NCBI RefSeq assembly: GCF_943736985.1
Contig: NZ_CALSFS010000003.1
Span: 1-64,000 of the forward strand
Direction of reading: 5' to 3'
DNA from: Clostridium sp. Marseille-Q2269
GTDB lineage: Bacteria > Bacillota > Clostridia > Clostridiales > Clostridiaceae
DNA length: 64,000 bases
Positions 53,291 to 62,889 of the stretch are shown one piece after another. Position 1 is the stretch's first letter, and each line of letters begins with the position of its first letter. The position numbers and the translations under genes are program-made. The notes under the pieces are model-generated. The model saw nothing but the letters and a program-made list of their open reading frames with translations, ran no database searches and was not told the origin of the DNA.

Positions 53291-54640
53291 TTAAAATTTT
53301 CTTTCAAATATTTTTATTTTCTCAGGATTTTTAAAATCTTCTATATAATCTATATTTAGTTTCTTTAATATATTATCCATGCAAGAACTATCTATAGATA
53401 CTTTTATGGAAGACTTATTGGCAAAATCATCTACTTTTTCTTTACCAATTTCCTTAGGGATTATTGCTTTAGGACCACCAACACAGCCACCTATACAACC
53501 CATTCCTTCAATAAAATTTGCATCTACTTTACCTTCCTGTGCACTAGAAAGCAATTTTTTACATTCTATAACACCATTGCCTTGAATAGCCTTTAAAAAC
53601 TTAGCTTTTTCAGGGAAGAGTCTTTTTATTACGTCTTCAACTGCTATTGAAACGCCACCAGTTCTTGCATATAATCTTCCACCTCGTGAAGCATATTCAG
53701 ATGAGAAATCTTCAGGCATATCCCATACATTTATTTTTAAAGAATCAAATATATCCTTAAGTTCTGAAAATGTAAGTACAAAATCGATATCTCCTTGTAA
53801 ATCTTTTTCTTTAGCTTCAGCTTTTTTAGCTATACAGGGACCAACAAATACAACTTTACAATCAGGATTAAGAGTTTTTAATACTCTTCCAGCTGCAATC
53901 ATAGGAGAAATTGAAGGAGATACATACTTTACAAGATCGCCATAAACTCTTTTTACCATAGCTACCCACATAGGACAACAACAAGAGGTTATCATTAAAT
54001 CTTCTTTATTTTTAACAAGATGATCAAACTCTATGGCCTCTTTTAATGTCAACATATCAGCAAAGAATGCTACTTCTATCATGTCAGAAAAGCCTAATTT
54101 CTTAAATGCACTTCTTAATTGATTTATTGAAACATTTTCACCAAATTGACCAATTATAGCAGGAGCAACTGCAGCTACTACAGGTTTGTTACTTTTTAAA
54201 ACATTCACTAAAGGTATAAACTCTACTTTGTCTAATATGCTTCCAGTAGGGCAGGCTTCTACGCAAAAACCACAATCTGTGCATTTTTCAGTATCTATGT
54301 AGGTACAATTAGTTTTTTTATTTATTAGTATAGCATCAAAGGGGCAAGCGTCCTGACAGAGGGTTTTGCCCCCTTCTTCATTGCAATCCATGGAGCAATT
54401 TTTAATTTTATTTACTATTTTATGCTGTGAAGAATAAGATTTTATTGCACTATTCAAACTTTCTATAAAGTTATCAGAACCAGAGTCTACTTCTACCCCA
54501 CATAGAGAAGAAATTATATTACATAAATTTTCTTTATTATAATTATATTTTAAAAGAATATGCTCTATATCTGATTCTAATGTTTCATTAACATAGGAAT
54601 TTATTATGGATTTAAATAATTCACTATGCTCTTTTTTCAT
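53291..54640 (-). CDS. [FeFe] hydrogenase, short group B-like
   Basis: The 449-residue protein has an N-terminal region (1-75) of unknown role, a ferredoxin-like part with two Cys sets (about 82-99, unusual spacing, and CTDCGFCVEACP at 120-131), and an H-cluster domain. Its three H-cluster motifs are TSCCCPMW (218-225), GPCIAKKAE (267-275) and EGMGCIGGC (378-386). Three Cys in the first motif are typical of group B and related non-canonical hydrogenases, not the group A type. It makes or oxidises H2, or senses it. The maturation genes are 26 kb away in this window. Confidence 0.9.
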   Translation of the reverse strand: MKKEHSELFKSIINSYVNETLESDIEHILLKYNYNKENLCNIISSLCGVEVDSGSDNFIESLNSAIKSYSSQHKIVNKIKNCSMDCNEEGGKTLCQDACPFDAILINKKTNCTYIDTEKCTDCGFCVEACPTGSILDKVEFIPLVNVLKSNKPVVAAVAPAIIGQFGENVSINQLRSAFKKLGFSDMIEVAFFADMLTLKEAIEFDHLVKNKEDLMITSCCCPMWVAMVKRVYGDLVKYVSPSISPMIAAGRVLKTLNPDCKVVFVGPCIAKKAEAKEKDLQGDIDFVLTFSELKDIFDSLKINVWDMPEDFSSEYASRGGRLYARTGGVSIAVEDVIKRLFPEKAKFLKAIQGNGVIECKKLLSSAQEGKVDANFIEGMGCIGGCVGGPKAIIPKEIGKEKVDDFANKSSIKVSIDSSCMDNILKKLNIDYIEDFKNPEKIKIFERKF

Positions 54641-54703
54641 ATAATCACACTCCTAAAAATAAGATATACTTTTATTTCTTTATGATATCCTTATTTATAA
54701 AAA

Positions 54704-54738
54704 ATATAAAAAAAAGAACTACTTTTAAAGTAGTTCTT
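54704..54738 (-). terminator. terminator of tRNA-Pro
   Basis: The 10-bp stem (54714-54723 / 54729-54738) begins within the encoded CCA end of tRNA-Pro and is followed on the minus strand by at least seven T. Confidence 0.85.
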
Positions 54739-54813
54739 GGTCGGGGTGACAGGGCTCGAACCTGCGACCTCATGGTCCCAAACCACGCGCGCTCCCATCT
54801 GCGCCACACCCCG
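54738..54813 (-). tRNA. tRNA-Pro (UGG anticodon)
   Basis: The minus strand has acceptor stem CGGGGTG paired with CACCCCG, discriminator A and an encoded CCA (54738-54740). The anticodon loop TTTGGGA, with stem CGTGG/CCATG (one mismatch-type pair), gives anticodon UGG. The T arm contains GGTTCGAGCC. Confidence 0.96.
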
Positions 54814-54888
54814 AAAAATTTCCAACATATAAATTATATAGTATAAATTAAAATAAATCAAGTAAGCACAGATAAAATATATTATAGA

Positions 54889-55197
54889 TTAATATCTATT
54901 TTCCTCCATACCTTTAGTTGGTACAGTTGAAATTAAAAATCCTATTAAAATAGAAACTAAGGCAGGAGCTATTATATTTAAATATATTACAAAACGTGTT
55001 TTATAAACTATTAATGCTGTTATTCCAGTTATTGCTACGGTAAAAACAAAAGTGTATATTATAAATTTAGCAAAAGAGCTGAAAATTTTTTCATATATTT
55101 TATGACGAGTAGGTCCACTTATAATACTTCTAAATAAGAAATAAGCAATTAGTATTAATATTAAATTTACGATAGAAGATATTAAAAAATTCTTCAT
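54889..55197 (-). CDS. small membrane protein, three helices
   Basis: The 102-residue protein has three hydrophobic helices (about 5-25, 43-63, 70-92), a short basic cytoplasmic loop (RHKIYEKIF) and a polar C-terminus. I recognise no family. The ATG at 55197 is chosen because GGGAGGTG lies 7 bases upstream; an in-frame GTG at 55206 is inside the SD. The SD lies in a hairpin (55200-55251) that also looks like the murC terminator, so it may be expressed only on read-through or when the stem opens. Confidence 0.7.
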   Translation of the reverse strand: MKNFLISSIVNLILILIAYFLFRSIISGPTRHKIYEKIFSSFAKFIIYTFVFTVAITGITALIVYKTRFVIYLNIIAPALVSILIGFLISTVPTKGMEENRY

Positions 55198-55199
55198 AA

Positions 55200-55251
55200 A
55201 AAACACCTCCCATGGATTTTAAAAATAGTATTTCCAAAAGAGAGGTGTTTT
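55200..55251 (-). terminator. murC terminator overlapping the SD of the next gene
   Basis: The 10-bp stem AAAACACCTC/GAGGTGTTTT (55242-55251 and 55200-55209) is followed by TT and the start codon of the small membrane protein. The 3' arm contains GAGGTG, that gene's SD. The loop is 32 nt, long for a terminator. Confidence 0.6.
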
Positions 55252-55261
55252 AAGCATATGT

Positions 55262-56641
55262 TTATAAATTAATATACATTTCTCCTACTTTGTATATATC
55301 TCCGGCGCCAACAGTTAATACTAAATCCCCAGGTTTAGCATTTTCTATAATATAATTTTTTATATCTTCAAAATCATGAAAATTAGTGCATTTTAAACCT
55401 CTATCTCTTAATTTATCTCCTAGCATGTTAGAATTTATGACTCCAGTATCTTTTTCTCTGGCAGCATAAATATCAGCTAAGATAACTTCATCCGCATTAT
55501 CAAAGCATTTAGTAAAATCATCAAATAAATTTAATGTTCTAGAATAAGTATGAGGTTGGAAAATACAGAATATTTTATTATGAGGATATTTTTTTGCTGC
55601 ATTTAATGTAGCAGCTATTTCTGTAGGATGATGAGCATAATCATCTATTACAGTGATATTATTTTTACATCCTTTTAATTCAAATCTTCTATGAGTTCCA
55701 AAGAAGCTTTCAATGCCTTCCATTATATCTTTATTGTTAATATTAGAAACTAATCCAATGCATATACTAGCTAAAGAATTTAAAATATTGTGTTCTCCAG
55801 GAACATTTAATTTTATTGAAAATAATTTTACATTATTTTTAACTACATCGAAGCTTCCACAAGCTTTATCATCGTATTCTATATTATGGGCTTGTATATC
55901 TCCTGAATTTATACCATAAGTTATAACATTACAATTAGCATTATTTATAATATCTTGTATATTTTTATCCTCATTATAAGCTACTAAGTACCCATTTTTA
56001 GGAATTAATTTAACAAATTGTGAAAAAGCATTTTTTATATCATCTATATCTTTATAATAGTCTAGATGATCTGCATCTATATTTAAAATAACTCCAATGT
56101 AAGGAAAAAACTTAAGAAATGAAGATTTATATTCACAAGCTTCTGTTATAAAAAACTCACTTTTCCCTACTCTGACATTACCATTTATTATATCTAAATT
56201 TCCACCAACCAAAATAGTTGGATCAACATCTGCTTTTAATGCTATATGAGATAATATAGAAGTTGTAGTTGTTTTACCATGAGTTCCAGATATAGCAACA
56301 TTATATTTATGACCTTTCATTAAATCTCCTAAAAAGTCTGCTCTGTCTATTAATTTGATATTTTTCTCTTTAGCTGCTATTATTTCTGGATTATCAAAAC
56401 TAATAGCAGCAGTATATACTACTAAATCAGAATCCTTAATATTTTCTTTATTATGACCAATATATATATTAGCCCCTAGTTTTTTTAATTTTTCTGTCAT
56501 AGGAGAGGAATTCATATCTGAACCGGATACAGTAAAATTATGATATAGAAGTATTTCTGCTAATCCGCTCATGCTTATTCCGCCTATACCTATAAAGTGT
56601 ATATGTTTATCTTTATCTTTTATAAAATCAAATGACACCAT
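55262..56641 (-). CDS. murC: UDP-N-acetylmuramate--L-alanine ligase
   Basis: MurC adds L-alanine to UDP-MurNAc. The 459-residue ligase has the Rossmann start [15 protein letters not shown] (about 15-29), the ATP-binding [10 protein letters not shown] (about 119-128), and [11 protein letters not shown] (about 335-345), which is diagnostic of MurC. ATG 56641 is chosen, with GAGGAG six bases upstream; a TTG two codons earlier abuts the SD. It precedes a small membrane protein gene on the same strand and is divergent from purR. Confidence 0.95.
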   Translation of the reverse strand: MVSFDFIKDKDKHIHFIGIGGISMSGLAEILLYHNFTVSGSDMNSSPMTEKLKKLGANIYIGHNKENIKDSDLVVYTAAISFDNPEIIAAKEKNIKLIDRADFLGDLMKGHKYNVAISGTHGKTTTTSILSHIALKADVDPTILVGGNLDIINGNVRVGKSEFFITEACEYKSSFLKFFPYIGVILNIDADHLDYYKDIDDIKNAFSQFVKLIPKNGYLVAYNEDKNIQDIINNANCNVITYGINSGDIQAHNIEYDDKACGSFDVVKNNVKLFSIKLNVPGEHNILNSLASICIGLVSNINNKDIMEGIESFFGTHRRFELKGCKNNITVIDDYAHHPTEIAATLNAAKKYPHNKIFCIFQPHTYSRTLNLFDDFTKCFDNADEVILADIYAAREKDTGVINSNMLGDKLRDRGLKCTNFHDFEDIKNYIIENAKPGDLVLTVGAGDIYKVGEMYINL

Positions 56642-56837
56642 AATCAACTCCTCAAATATTAGTTATATTAGATAATTATATACAAAAACAAAACAAAAAA
56701 ACACATCAAAGTAGAATGTTTTGTTTTAAATTTTAATTTAAGCTGTTGATATTGTTACATATTTATCTTAAAATGAGAATAATAAGATTAATAAATTAAA
56801 AATAATTCGTGAAATAACATTTTAGATAGGTGATAAT

Positions 56838-57653
56838 ATGGATAAATTTACAAGAAATCAACGAATAGCTATTATTATGAAAATATTAATAGAAAATCCA
56901 AATAAAATTATAAATTTAAATAATTTTACTGAAATTTTCAATGCGGCAAAATCTACCATAAGTGAAGATTTATTTGTAGTAAAAGATATATTAAATAAAA
57001 TGAGTATGGGAAAAGTGGAAACCATATCAGGGGCAGCTGGAGGAGTAAAATTTATAAATGGTATATCAGAAGATAAAAGTAAACAATTTGCTGAAAATCT
57101 ATGTATAAATCTAAGCAAAAAGGATAGAATAATACCAGGAAACTTTTTATATGTTACAGATATAATGTGCAATCCTCAAATAATAAAACAAGCAGCTAAT
57201 ATACTCTCATCCTTTTTTTCAGGTGAACATGTAGATCATGTTGTTACTGTTGAAACGAAAGGGATACCATTAGCCTATGAAGTTGCTAATTTACTAGGGG
57301 TTAAACTAATAGTTGTACGCCGTGAAAATAAGCTTACAGAAGGATCAACTTTAAGTATAAATTATGTTTCAGGTTCTAGTGGAAGAGTACAAAATATGTA
57401 CGTGTCAAAAAATGCAATTAAAAAGAATAGTAAATGCATTTTTATTGATGACTTTATGAAAGCTGGAGGAACAGCTCTTGGAATAATTAATTTACTTAAA
57501 GAGTTTGAAAGTGAATTATTGGGAATTGGAGTATTGATAGATAATGCAGATATAACAAAAAAATTAGTGAATGATTATTTTTCTATAATAGATTTTAATG
57601 GGTTTGATGATAATGGGAATATAGTAGTTAGGCCATCTGATTTATTCAGATAA
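56838..57653 (+). CDS. purR: pur operon repressor PurR
   Basis: The 271-residue Firmicute PurR has an N-terminal winged helix (about 1-72; KSTISEDLFVVKDIL) and a phosphoribosyltransferase-like domain whose PRPP motif is CIFIDDFMKAGGTALG (about 199-214). PRPP binding relieves repression of purine genes. No obvious PurBox pair is seen in this window. The order purR-spoVG-glmU-prs matches that of many Firmicutes, though no ridA-like gene is between purR and spoVG here. Confidence 0.95.
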   Translation: MDKFTRNQRIAIIMKILIENPNKIINLNNFTEIFNAAKSTISEDLFVVKDILNKMSMGKVETISGAAGGVKFINGISEDKSKQFAENLCINLSKKDRIIPGNFLYVTDIMCNPQIIKQAANILSSFFSGEHVDHVVTVETKGIPLAYEVANLLGVKLIVVRRENKLTEGSTLSINYVSGSSGRVQNMYVSKNAIKKNSKCIFIDDFMKAGGTALGIINLLKEFESELLGIGVLIDNADITKKLVNDYFSIIDFNGFDDNGNIVVRPSDLFR

Positions 57654-57656
57654 TAT

Positions 57657-57690
57657 AATTTTCAAAAAATTTAATATTTTTTTGAAAATT
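57657..57690 (+). terminator. probable terminator of purR
   Basis: The 12-bp stem AATTTTCAAAAA (57657-57668) / TTTTTGAAAATT (57679-57690) lies just after the purR stop. It is AT-only apart from one G-C pair. It is followed directly by the spoVG promoter. Confidence 0.55.
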
Positions 57691-57692
57691 CA

Positions 57693-57719
57693 GAAGGAAA
57701 AACATAAAATATAGAGAAT
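57693..57719 (+). promoter_or_regulatory. sigma-H-type promoter of spoVG
   Basis: GAAGGAAAA (57693-57701), an 11-bp gap and AGAGAAT (57713-57719) match the sigma-H pattern RnAGGAwWW-N11-RnnGAAT. spoVG is a classical sigma-H gene. The expected start is near 57727, about 30 nt before the ATG. Confidence 0.75.
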
Positions 57720-57737
57720 ATGTATGTATATACATAG

Positions 57738-58043
<306 letters not shown>

Positions 58044-58050
58044 AATATTT

Positions 58051-58079
58051 AAAAAGGAGCCTTTGGGCTTCTTTTTTAT
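58051..58079 (+). terminator. terminator of spoVG
   Basis: AAAAAGGAGCC pairs with GGGCTTCTTTTTT (one G-T) around TTT, ending in a T-run. Confidence 0.85.
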
Positions 58080-58204
58080 TTTTTAATTATTCTAAAAATA
58101 TGGCAATAGGTTGAAAATAATTTTTATATAAAATATAATATTAGAAGGTGTTTTATTAAATAAAATAAAAGTATATCATAATTAAACCATAAAGAGGTGC
58201 TATA

Positions 58205-59578
58205 ATGTATAATTGTGCTATAATATTGGCTGCAGGAAAAGGAAAAAGAATGAAATCTTCCATGCCAAAGGTCGTACATAAAGTTTGTGGAAAAGAAATG
58301 GTTAATCATGTAATTGACAATGTAAGAAAAGCTAACATAAAAGATGTAAATATAGTAATAGGAAAAGGCTCAGAGACAGTTAAAGAACATACGGGAAATA
58401 GAGATGTAACTTATTCTATGCAAGAAGAACAGTTAGGAACTGGCCATGCTGTTATTTGTGCAGAAGAATTTTTAAAAAATAAAAAAGGCACAGTGGCTAT
58501 ATTTACAGGAGATGCTCCTTTAATTACTAACGAAACAATAGAAGAACTATTTGAATTTCATAATAATAATAAATTAGGGGCTACTATTATTTCTTCTACA
58601 GTACAAAACCCAACAGGGTATGGACGAATCATAAGAGAAGAATCTGGAGAAGTAAATAAGATAGTTGAACATAAAGATTGCAACGAAGAAGAACTTAAAG
58701 TTAATGAAATAAATAGTGCAATGTATTGTTTTGATATAGAACTTTTATTAAAAAGTTTAAAATGTATTAATAACAACAATTCTCAAGGAGAATATTATTT
58801 AACAGATGTTATAGAAATAATGAAGAAATCTGGTAATAAAGTAGGTGCAATGGTGGTACCTTATGAAGAGATAATGGGTGTAAATTCAAGAGTTCAACTT
58901 TCAGAAGCAGAAATAGTTATGAGAAGAATAATAAATCATAATCATATGGTAAATGGAGTAACATTTATAGATTCTGAAAGTACTTATATAGATGCTGATG
59001 TAGAAATAGGAAATGATACTATAATATATCCAGGATGCGTTATACAGGGAAATACAATAATAAAAGAAGAATGTACATTATATTCTAATTCAAGAATATT
59101 TAATAGTGTAATAGAATCAAATGTGACAGTTGAAAATTCTGTTATACTAGAAAGTCATGTAGGAGAGAACACTACTGTAGGACCTTTTGCTTATGTAAGA
59201 CCAGAAACCAAAATAGGTAAATCTGCAAGAATAGGAGATTTTGTAGAAATAAAAAGATCAACTATTGGAGATAACACAAAGGTATCTCATCTTACTTATA
59301 TAGGAGATGCAGAGATAGGAAGCAAATGCAACTTTGGATGTGGAACTGTAGTGGTAAATTATGATGGACAAAAGAAACAAAAGACTATAGTTGGTGACAA
59401 TGTCTTTATAGGTTGCAATACAAATTTGATTTCTCCAGTTAAAGTTAACGACAATACATATATTGCGGCAGGATCTACAATTACAAAAGAGGTACCAGAA
59501 GGTTCTTTGGCAATTGCTAGGTCAAAGCAGATCAATAAAGAAGGCTGGGTAGATAAAAAAGGATTATTAAAGAAATAA
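58205..59578 (+). CDS. glmU: bifunctional GlmU (uridyltransferase/acetyltransferase)
   Basis: GlmU acetylates glucosamine-1-phosphate and then makes UDP-GlcNAc. The 457-residue protein has an N-terminal pyrophosphorylase domain ([15 protein letters not shown], 8-22; GDAPLI, about 102) and a C-terminal left-handed beta-helix of hexapeptide repeats (from about 250). The acetyltransferase region [13 protein letters not shown] and VVNYDG are recognisable. It is the usual neighbour of spoVG and prs. Confidence 0.97.
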   Translation: MYNCAIILAAGKGKRMKSSMPKVVHKVCGKEMVNHVIDNVRKANIKDVNIVIGKGSETVKEHTGNRDVTYSMQEEQLGTGHAVICAEEFLKNKKGTVAIFTGDAPLITNETIEELFEFHNNNKLGATIISSTVQNPTGYGRIIREESGEVNKIVEHKDCNEEELKVNEINSAMYCFDIELLLKSLKCINNNNSQGEYYLTDVIEIMKKSGNKVGAMVVPYEEIMGVNSRVQLSEAEIVMRRIINHNHMVNGVTFIDSESTYIDADVEIGNDTIIYPGCVIQGNTIIKEECTLYSNSRIFNSVIESNVTVENSVILESHVGENTTVGPFAYVRPETKIGKSARIGDFVEIKRSTIGDNTKVSHLTYIGDAEIGSKCNFGCGTVVVNYDGQKKQKTIVGDNVFIGCNTNLISPVKVNDNTYIAAGSTITKEVPEGSLAIARSKQINKEGWVDKKGLLKK

Positions 59579-59600
59579 AAATTTAAGGAGGACTATATTA

Positions 59601-60560
59601 ATGATAACCCATGGGAAAGGTATTAAAATTTTTTCAGGTAATTCTCATCCCAAATTAGCACAAGATATAGCTAATATTTTAGGAACTACTGTAGGTGATT
59701 CACAAGTAGGAACCTTTAGCGATGGAGAAATATCTGTTAATATTAACGAAACAGTTAGAGGAACAGACCTATTTATTGTACAATCAACTAATGAACCAGT
59801 TAACGATAATTTAATGGAACTTCTAATAATGATTGATGCATTTAAGAGAGCCTCTGCAGGAAGAATAACAGCAGTTGTTCCTTATTATGGATACGCAAGA
59901 CAAGACAGAAAAGCTAAGGCCAGAGATCCAATCACAGCTAAATTAGTTGCAGATCTTTTAACAGCAGCAGGAGCAGATAGAGTTTTAACAATGGATTTAC
60001 ATGCATCTCAAATTCAAGGATATTTTAATATCCCATTAGATCATTTATTGGGATCACCAATACTTGCAAAATATTTTGTACAAAAAGGATTTGCAGATAG
60101 AGATGATATAGTTGTAGTATCTCCAGACTTAGGAAGTGTAACTAGAGCAAGAAAATTTGCAGATAAGCTACATTGTCCAATAGCTATTATAGACAAGAGA
60201 AGACCTAAAGCAAATGTATCAGAAGTAATGAATATAATAGGAGATATAAAAGATAAAACTGTTATATTAGTTGATGATATGATAGATACAGCAGGAACTA
60301 TAACTAATGGAGCTAACGCTTTAATAAAAATGGGAGCTAAAGAAGTTTATGCTTGTTGCACTCATTCTGTTTTATCTGGACCAGCTATAGAGAGAATAGA
60401 AAAATCAGTAATAAAAGAATTAGTTATGTTAAACACAATAGATTTATCAGAAGAAAAAACTTTAGATAAATTTAAAGTTCTATCAGTTGCACCTGTATTC
60501 GCAGAAGCAATTAAGAGAATATATGAAGATACATCAGTAAGTAAAATATTTGAGGATTAA
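59601..60560 (+). CDS. prs: ribose-phosphate pyrophosphokinase
   Basis: Prs makes PRPP from ribose-5-phosphate and ATP. The 319-residue protein has the ATP-site loops, [11 protein letters not shown] (about 131-141), [13 protein letters not shown] and the PRPP-binding [11 protein letters not shown] (about 219-229). PRPP is also the effector of PurR encoded 2 kb upstream. It lies 22 bp after glmU (SD AAGGAGGA) and is likely co-transcribed with it. Confidence 0.97.
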   Translation: MITHGKGIKIFSGNSHPKLAQDIANILGTTVGDSQVGTFSDGEISVNINETVRGTDLFIVQSTNEPVNDNLMELLIMIDAFKRASAGRITAVVPYYGYARQDRKAKARDPITAKLVADLLTAAGADRVLTMDLHASQIQGYFNIPLDHLLGSPILAKYFVQKGFADRDDIVVVSPDLGSVTRARKFADKLHCPIAIIDKRRPKANVSEVMNIIGDIKDKTVILVDDMIDTAGTITNGANALIKMGAKEVYACCTHSVLSGPAIERIEKSVIKELVMLNTIDLSEEKTLDKFKVLSVAPVFAEAIKRIYEDTSVSKIFED

Positions 60561-60571
60561 TCAATACATAT

Positions 60572-60617
60572 AAATAAAAGTGCTCATGGAATTTATTTTC
60601 TATGGGTACTTTATTTT
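60572..60617 (+). terminator. terminator of glmU-prs
   Basis: An imperfect stem, AAATAAAAGTGCTCATGGA against TCTATGGGTACTTTATTT, ends in TTT. It lies just past the prs stop. Confidence 0.65.
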
Positions 60618-60758
60618 TATACAGTTAGTTAACTATTTGTAAATTTTGAAGAATTATTTATTTTTATTTAAAATAATATGATAAATTAAATATGTGTTAT
60701 ATAGAGATAATAATAATATAAAATATACAATATGCAAAGTTAAAAGGAGGATATACCA

Positions 60759-61445
60759 ATGGAAGGAAAAATAGGGAAAGTTCTTATTGTAGATGATGAT
60801 GAAAATATAGCAGAAGTAATAAAGATGTACTTAGAGAATTCAGGATATGATACGAAAGTTTGTTATGATGGAAAAGAAGCTCAAGAAGGATTTTTAGTAT
60901 ATAAACCAGATTTAGTTTTATTAGATATAATGCTTCCACATATAGATGGAGTAGATGTACTTAAATGGATAAGAAGAGATAGTACAACACCTATAATAAT
61001 GTTAACAGCAAAAGGTGATACTTTTGATAAAGTGTTAGCTTTAGAGTTAGGTGCAGATGATTATATAGTAAAACCTTTTGAACCAAAGGAGTTATTAGCA
61101 AGAGTTAAGGCTGTATTAAGACGATATAATGTAGACAGTGAAGATAAAGAAACTTTAACTTTTGATCAGCTAACAGTAGATGTTAATTCTTATACAGTTG
61201 TTTATAAAGATAAGGAAATAAAAATGCCACCAAAGGAATTTGAACTTTTATATTATTTAGCAAGAAATAAAAATAGAGTATTTACTAGGGAACAATTATT
61301 ATGTGAAGTATGGGGATATGATTATCCTGGAGATTCAAGAACAGTAGATGTTCATATAAAGAGATTAAGAGAAAAATTAGAAGGTGGACCTAATTGGGAA
61401 ATAGAAACTGTTTGGGGTGTAGGTTATAAATTTGAGGTGAAATAG
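60759..61445 (+). CDS. OmpR/PhoB-family response regulator
   Basis: The 228-residue protein has a receiver domain (D56 in LLDIMLP, acidic pocket DDD at 12-14, Lys in VKPFEP) and a winged-helix DNA-binding domain (about 130-226; FTREQLLCEVWGYDYPGDSRTVDVHI in part). The adjacent histidine kinase gene follows directly. An htrA protease gene comes next, so the system may sense misfolded secreted proteins, like CssRS of Bacillus. That function is inferred from gene order. Confidence 0.93.
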   Translation: MEGKIGKVLIVDDDENIAEVIKMYLENSGYDTKVCYDGKEAQEGFLVYKPDLVLLDIMLPHIDGVDVLKWIRRDSTTPIIMLTAKGDTFDKVLALELGADDYIVKPFEPKELLARVKAVLRRYNVDSEDKETLTFDQLTVDVNSYTVVYKDKEIKMPPKEFELLYYLARNKNRVFTREQLLCEVWGYDYPGDSRTVDVHIKRLREKLEGGPNWEIETVWGVGYKFEVK

Positions 61446-62855
61446 ATGAAAAAAGGCTTATTCCCTAAACTTGTAGCTACATTTACCATAATAATATCTG
61501 TAAGTTTTATAATTATAGCTGCATTCCTGTCTTATTGGTTTGAAAGTTATTATTTTGATCAACGAAAAAATCAACTTATAACTGAATCGCAGTTTATAGG
61601 TAGTGCAGCAGTTAGATATGTAGAAGGAAATATACCACCTGAAAAAATTAATGAGGTAATAAGTTACATCAGTAACTATTTATCTGCAAATATATGGATT
61701 ACAGATAAATATGGGTATGTTTATGCTGTATCTAATTCTAAACATAAAAATTTAATAGGAGTACAGGTATTAACTGATGAATTACAAGAATTAAGACAAG
61801 GAAATAATTTAGAAAATAAAGGACAGTATAAATCAGCTTTTTCTACTCCTGTACACACTTTTGAAGTACCTATTTTTAATAAAGGAATATTTAGTGGAGC
61901 TATAATAATGCATACGTCTATAGACGAAATAAAAGATCCATTAAAGAAGGTTTATAATATAATTTGGATTTCAGCCATTTTTGCTATAATAATATCCTGT
62001 GTAATAATATACTATTTTTCTCAAAAGATAATTATAAAGCCACTTGCAAAAATTAATTATGTAGCTGATAAGATATCTAAAGGAGAAGTAGGAAAGAGAG
62101 TAGATATAGATTCGGATGATGAAATCGGGGAATTGGCATCTTCTTTCAACTCTATGGCAGATTCAATAGAACAAGTAGAGAATAACAGAAGATTATTTAT
62201 TTCAAATGTTTCTCATGAAATAAGATCTCCCATCACATCAATAAAGGGTTTTATAGGCGGTATTTTAGATGGTATAGTTCCACAGGAGAAGCAAAATTAC
62301 TATTTAAAATTAACCTACGATGAAACTCAGAGACTTACAAGACTTATAAATGATTTGTTAGATTTGTCTTCCATTGAAGAAGGACATTTAAAATTAAATT
62401 TAGAGCAAATAGATATAAATGAAATTATAAGAACAAGTGTAATAAAATTTGAAACGAAAATAAGAGATAAGAAATTAAAAGTAGATGTAAACTTAGAAGA
62501 TGATAAAGTATATGTTATTGCTGATAAAGATAGATTAATGCAGGTTATAATAAATGTATTAGATAATGCTGTTAAGTATGCTAATGAAGGTGGAAATATA
62601 AAATTAAATACAAAGATAAAAGGAAACAAAGTTATAGTTTCTATATTTAATGATGGACCTGTTATATCTGATGAAGATATGAAACATATATGGGACAGAT
62701 TTTATAAGGCAGATAAAGCTAGATCGTCTAAGGTTAGTACTGGACTAGGATTATCTATTGTAAGAAGTATTTTAACACAACACGGGGAAGACATTTGGGT
62801 TAACAATAGTCCAGAAGGAGGGGTAATATTCAATTTTACCATAAAAAGAGCATAA
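61446..62855 (+). CDS. sensor histidine kinase
   Basis: The 469-residue kinase has two transmembrane helices (about 10-30 and 170-192) around an extracytoplasmic sensor (about 31-168). A HAMP region (about 193-245), the H-box SHEIRSPITS (H257), an N-box (NVLDNAVKYA) and the G-boxes (GLGLSIV) follow. Its ATG immediately follows the response regulator stop, so translation is coupled. The sensor domain has no recognised ligand motif. Confidence 0.93.
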   Translation: MKKGLFPKLVATFTIIISVSFIIIAAFLSYWFESYYFDQRKNQLITESQFIGSAAVRYVEGNIPPEKINEVISYISNYLSANIWITDKYGYVYAVSNSKHKNLIGVQVLTDELQELRQGNNLENKGQYKSAFSTPVHTFEVPIFNKGIFSGAIIMHTSIDEIKDPLKKVYNIIWISAIFAIIISCVIIYYFSQKIIIKPLAKINYVADKISKGEVGKRVDIDSDDEIGELASSFNSMADSIEQVENNRRLFISNVSHEIRSPITSIKGFIGGILDGIVPQEKQNYYLKLTYDETQRLTRLINDLLDLSSIEEGHLKLNLEQIDINEIIRTSVIKFETKIRDKKLKVDVNLEDDKVYVIADKDRLMQVIINVLDNAVKYANEGGNIKLNTKIKGNKVIVSIFNDGPVISDEDMKHIWDRFYKADKARSSKVSTGLGLSIVRSILTQHGEDIWVNNSPEGGVIFNFTIKRA

Positions 62856-62889
62856 TTGTTAAATTTAAACTAAGGAGTGGAGGTTAAAT

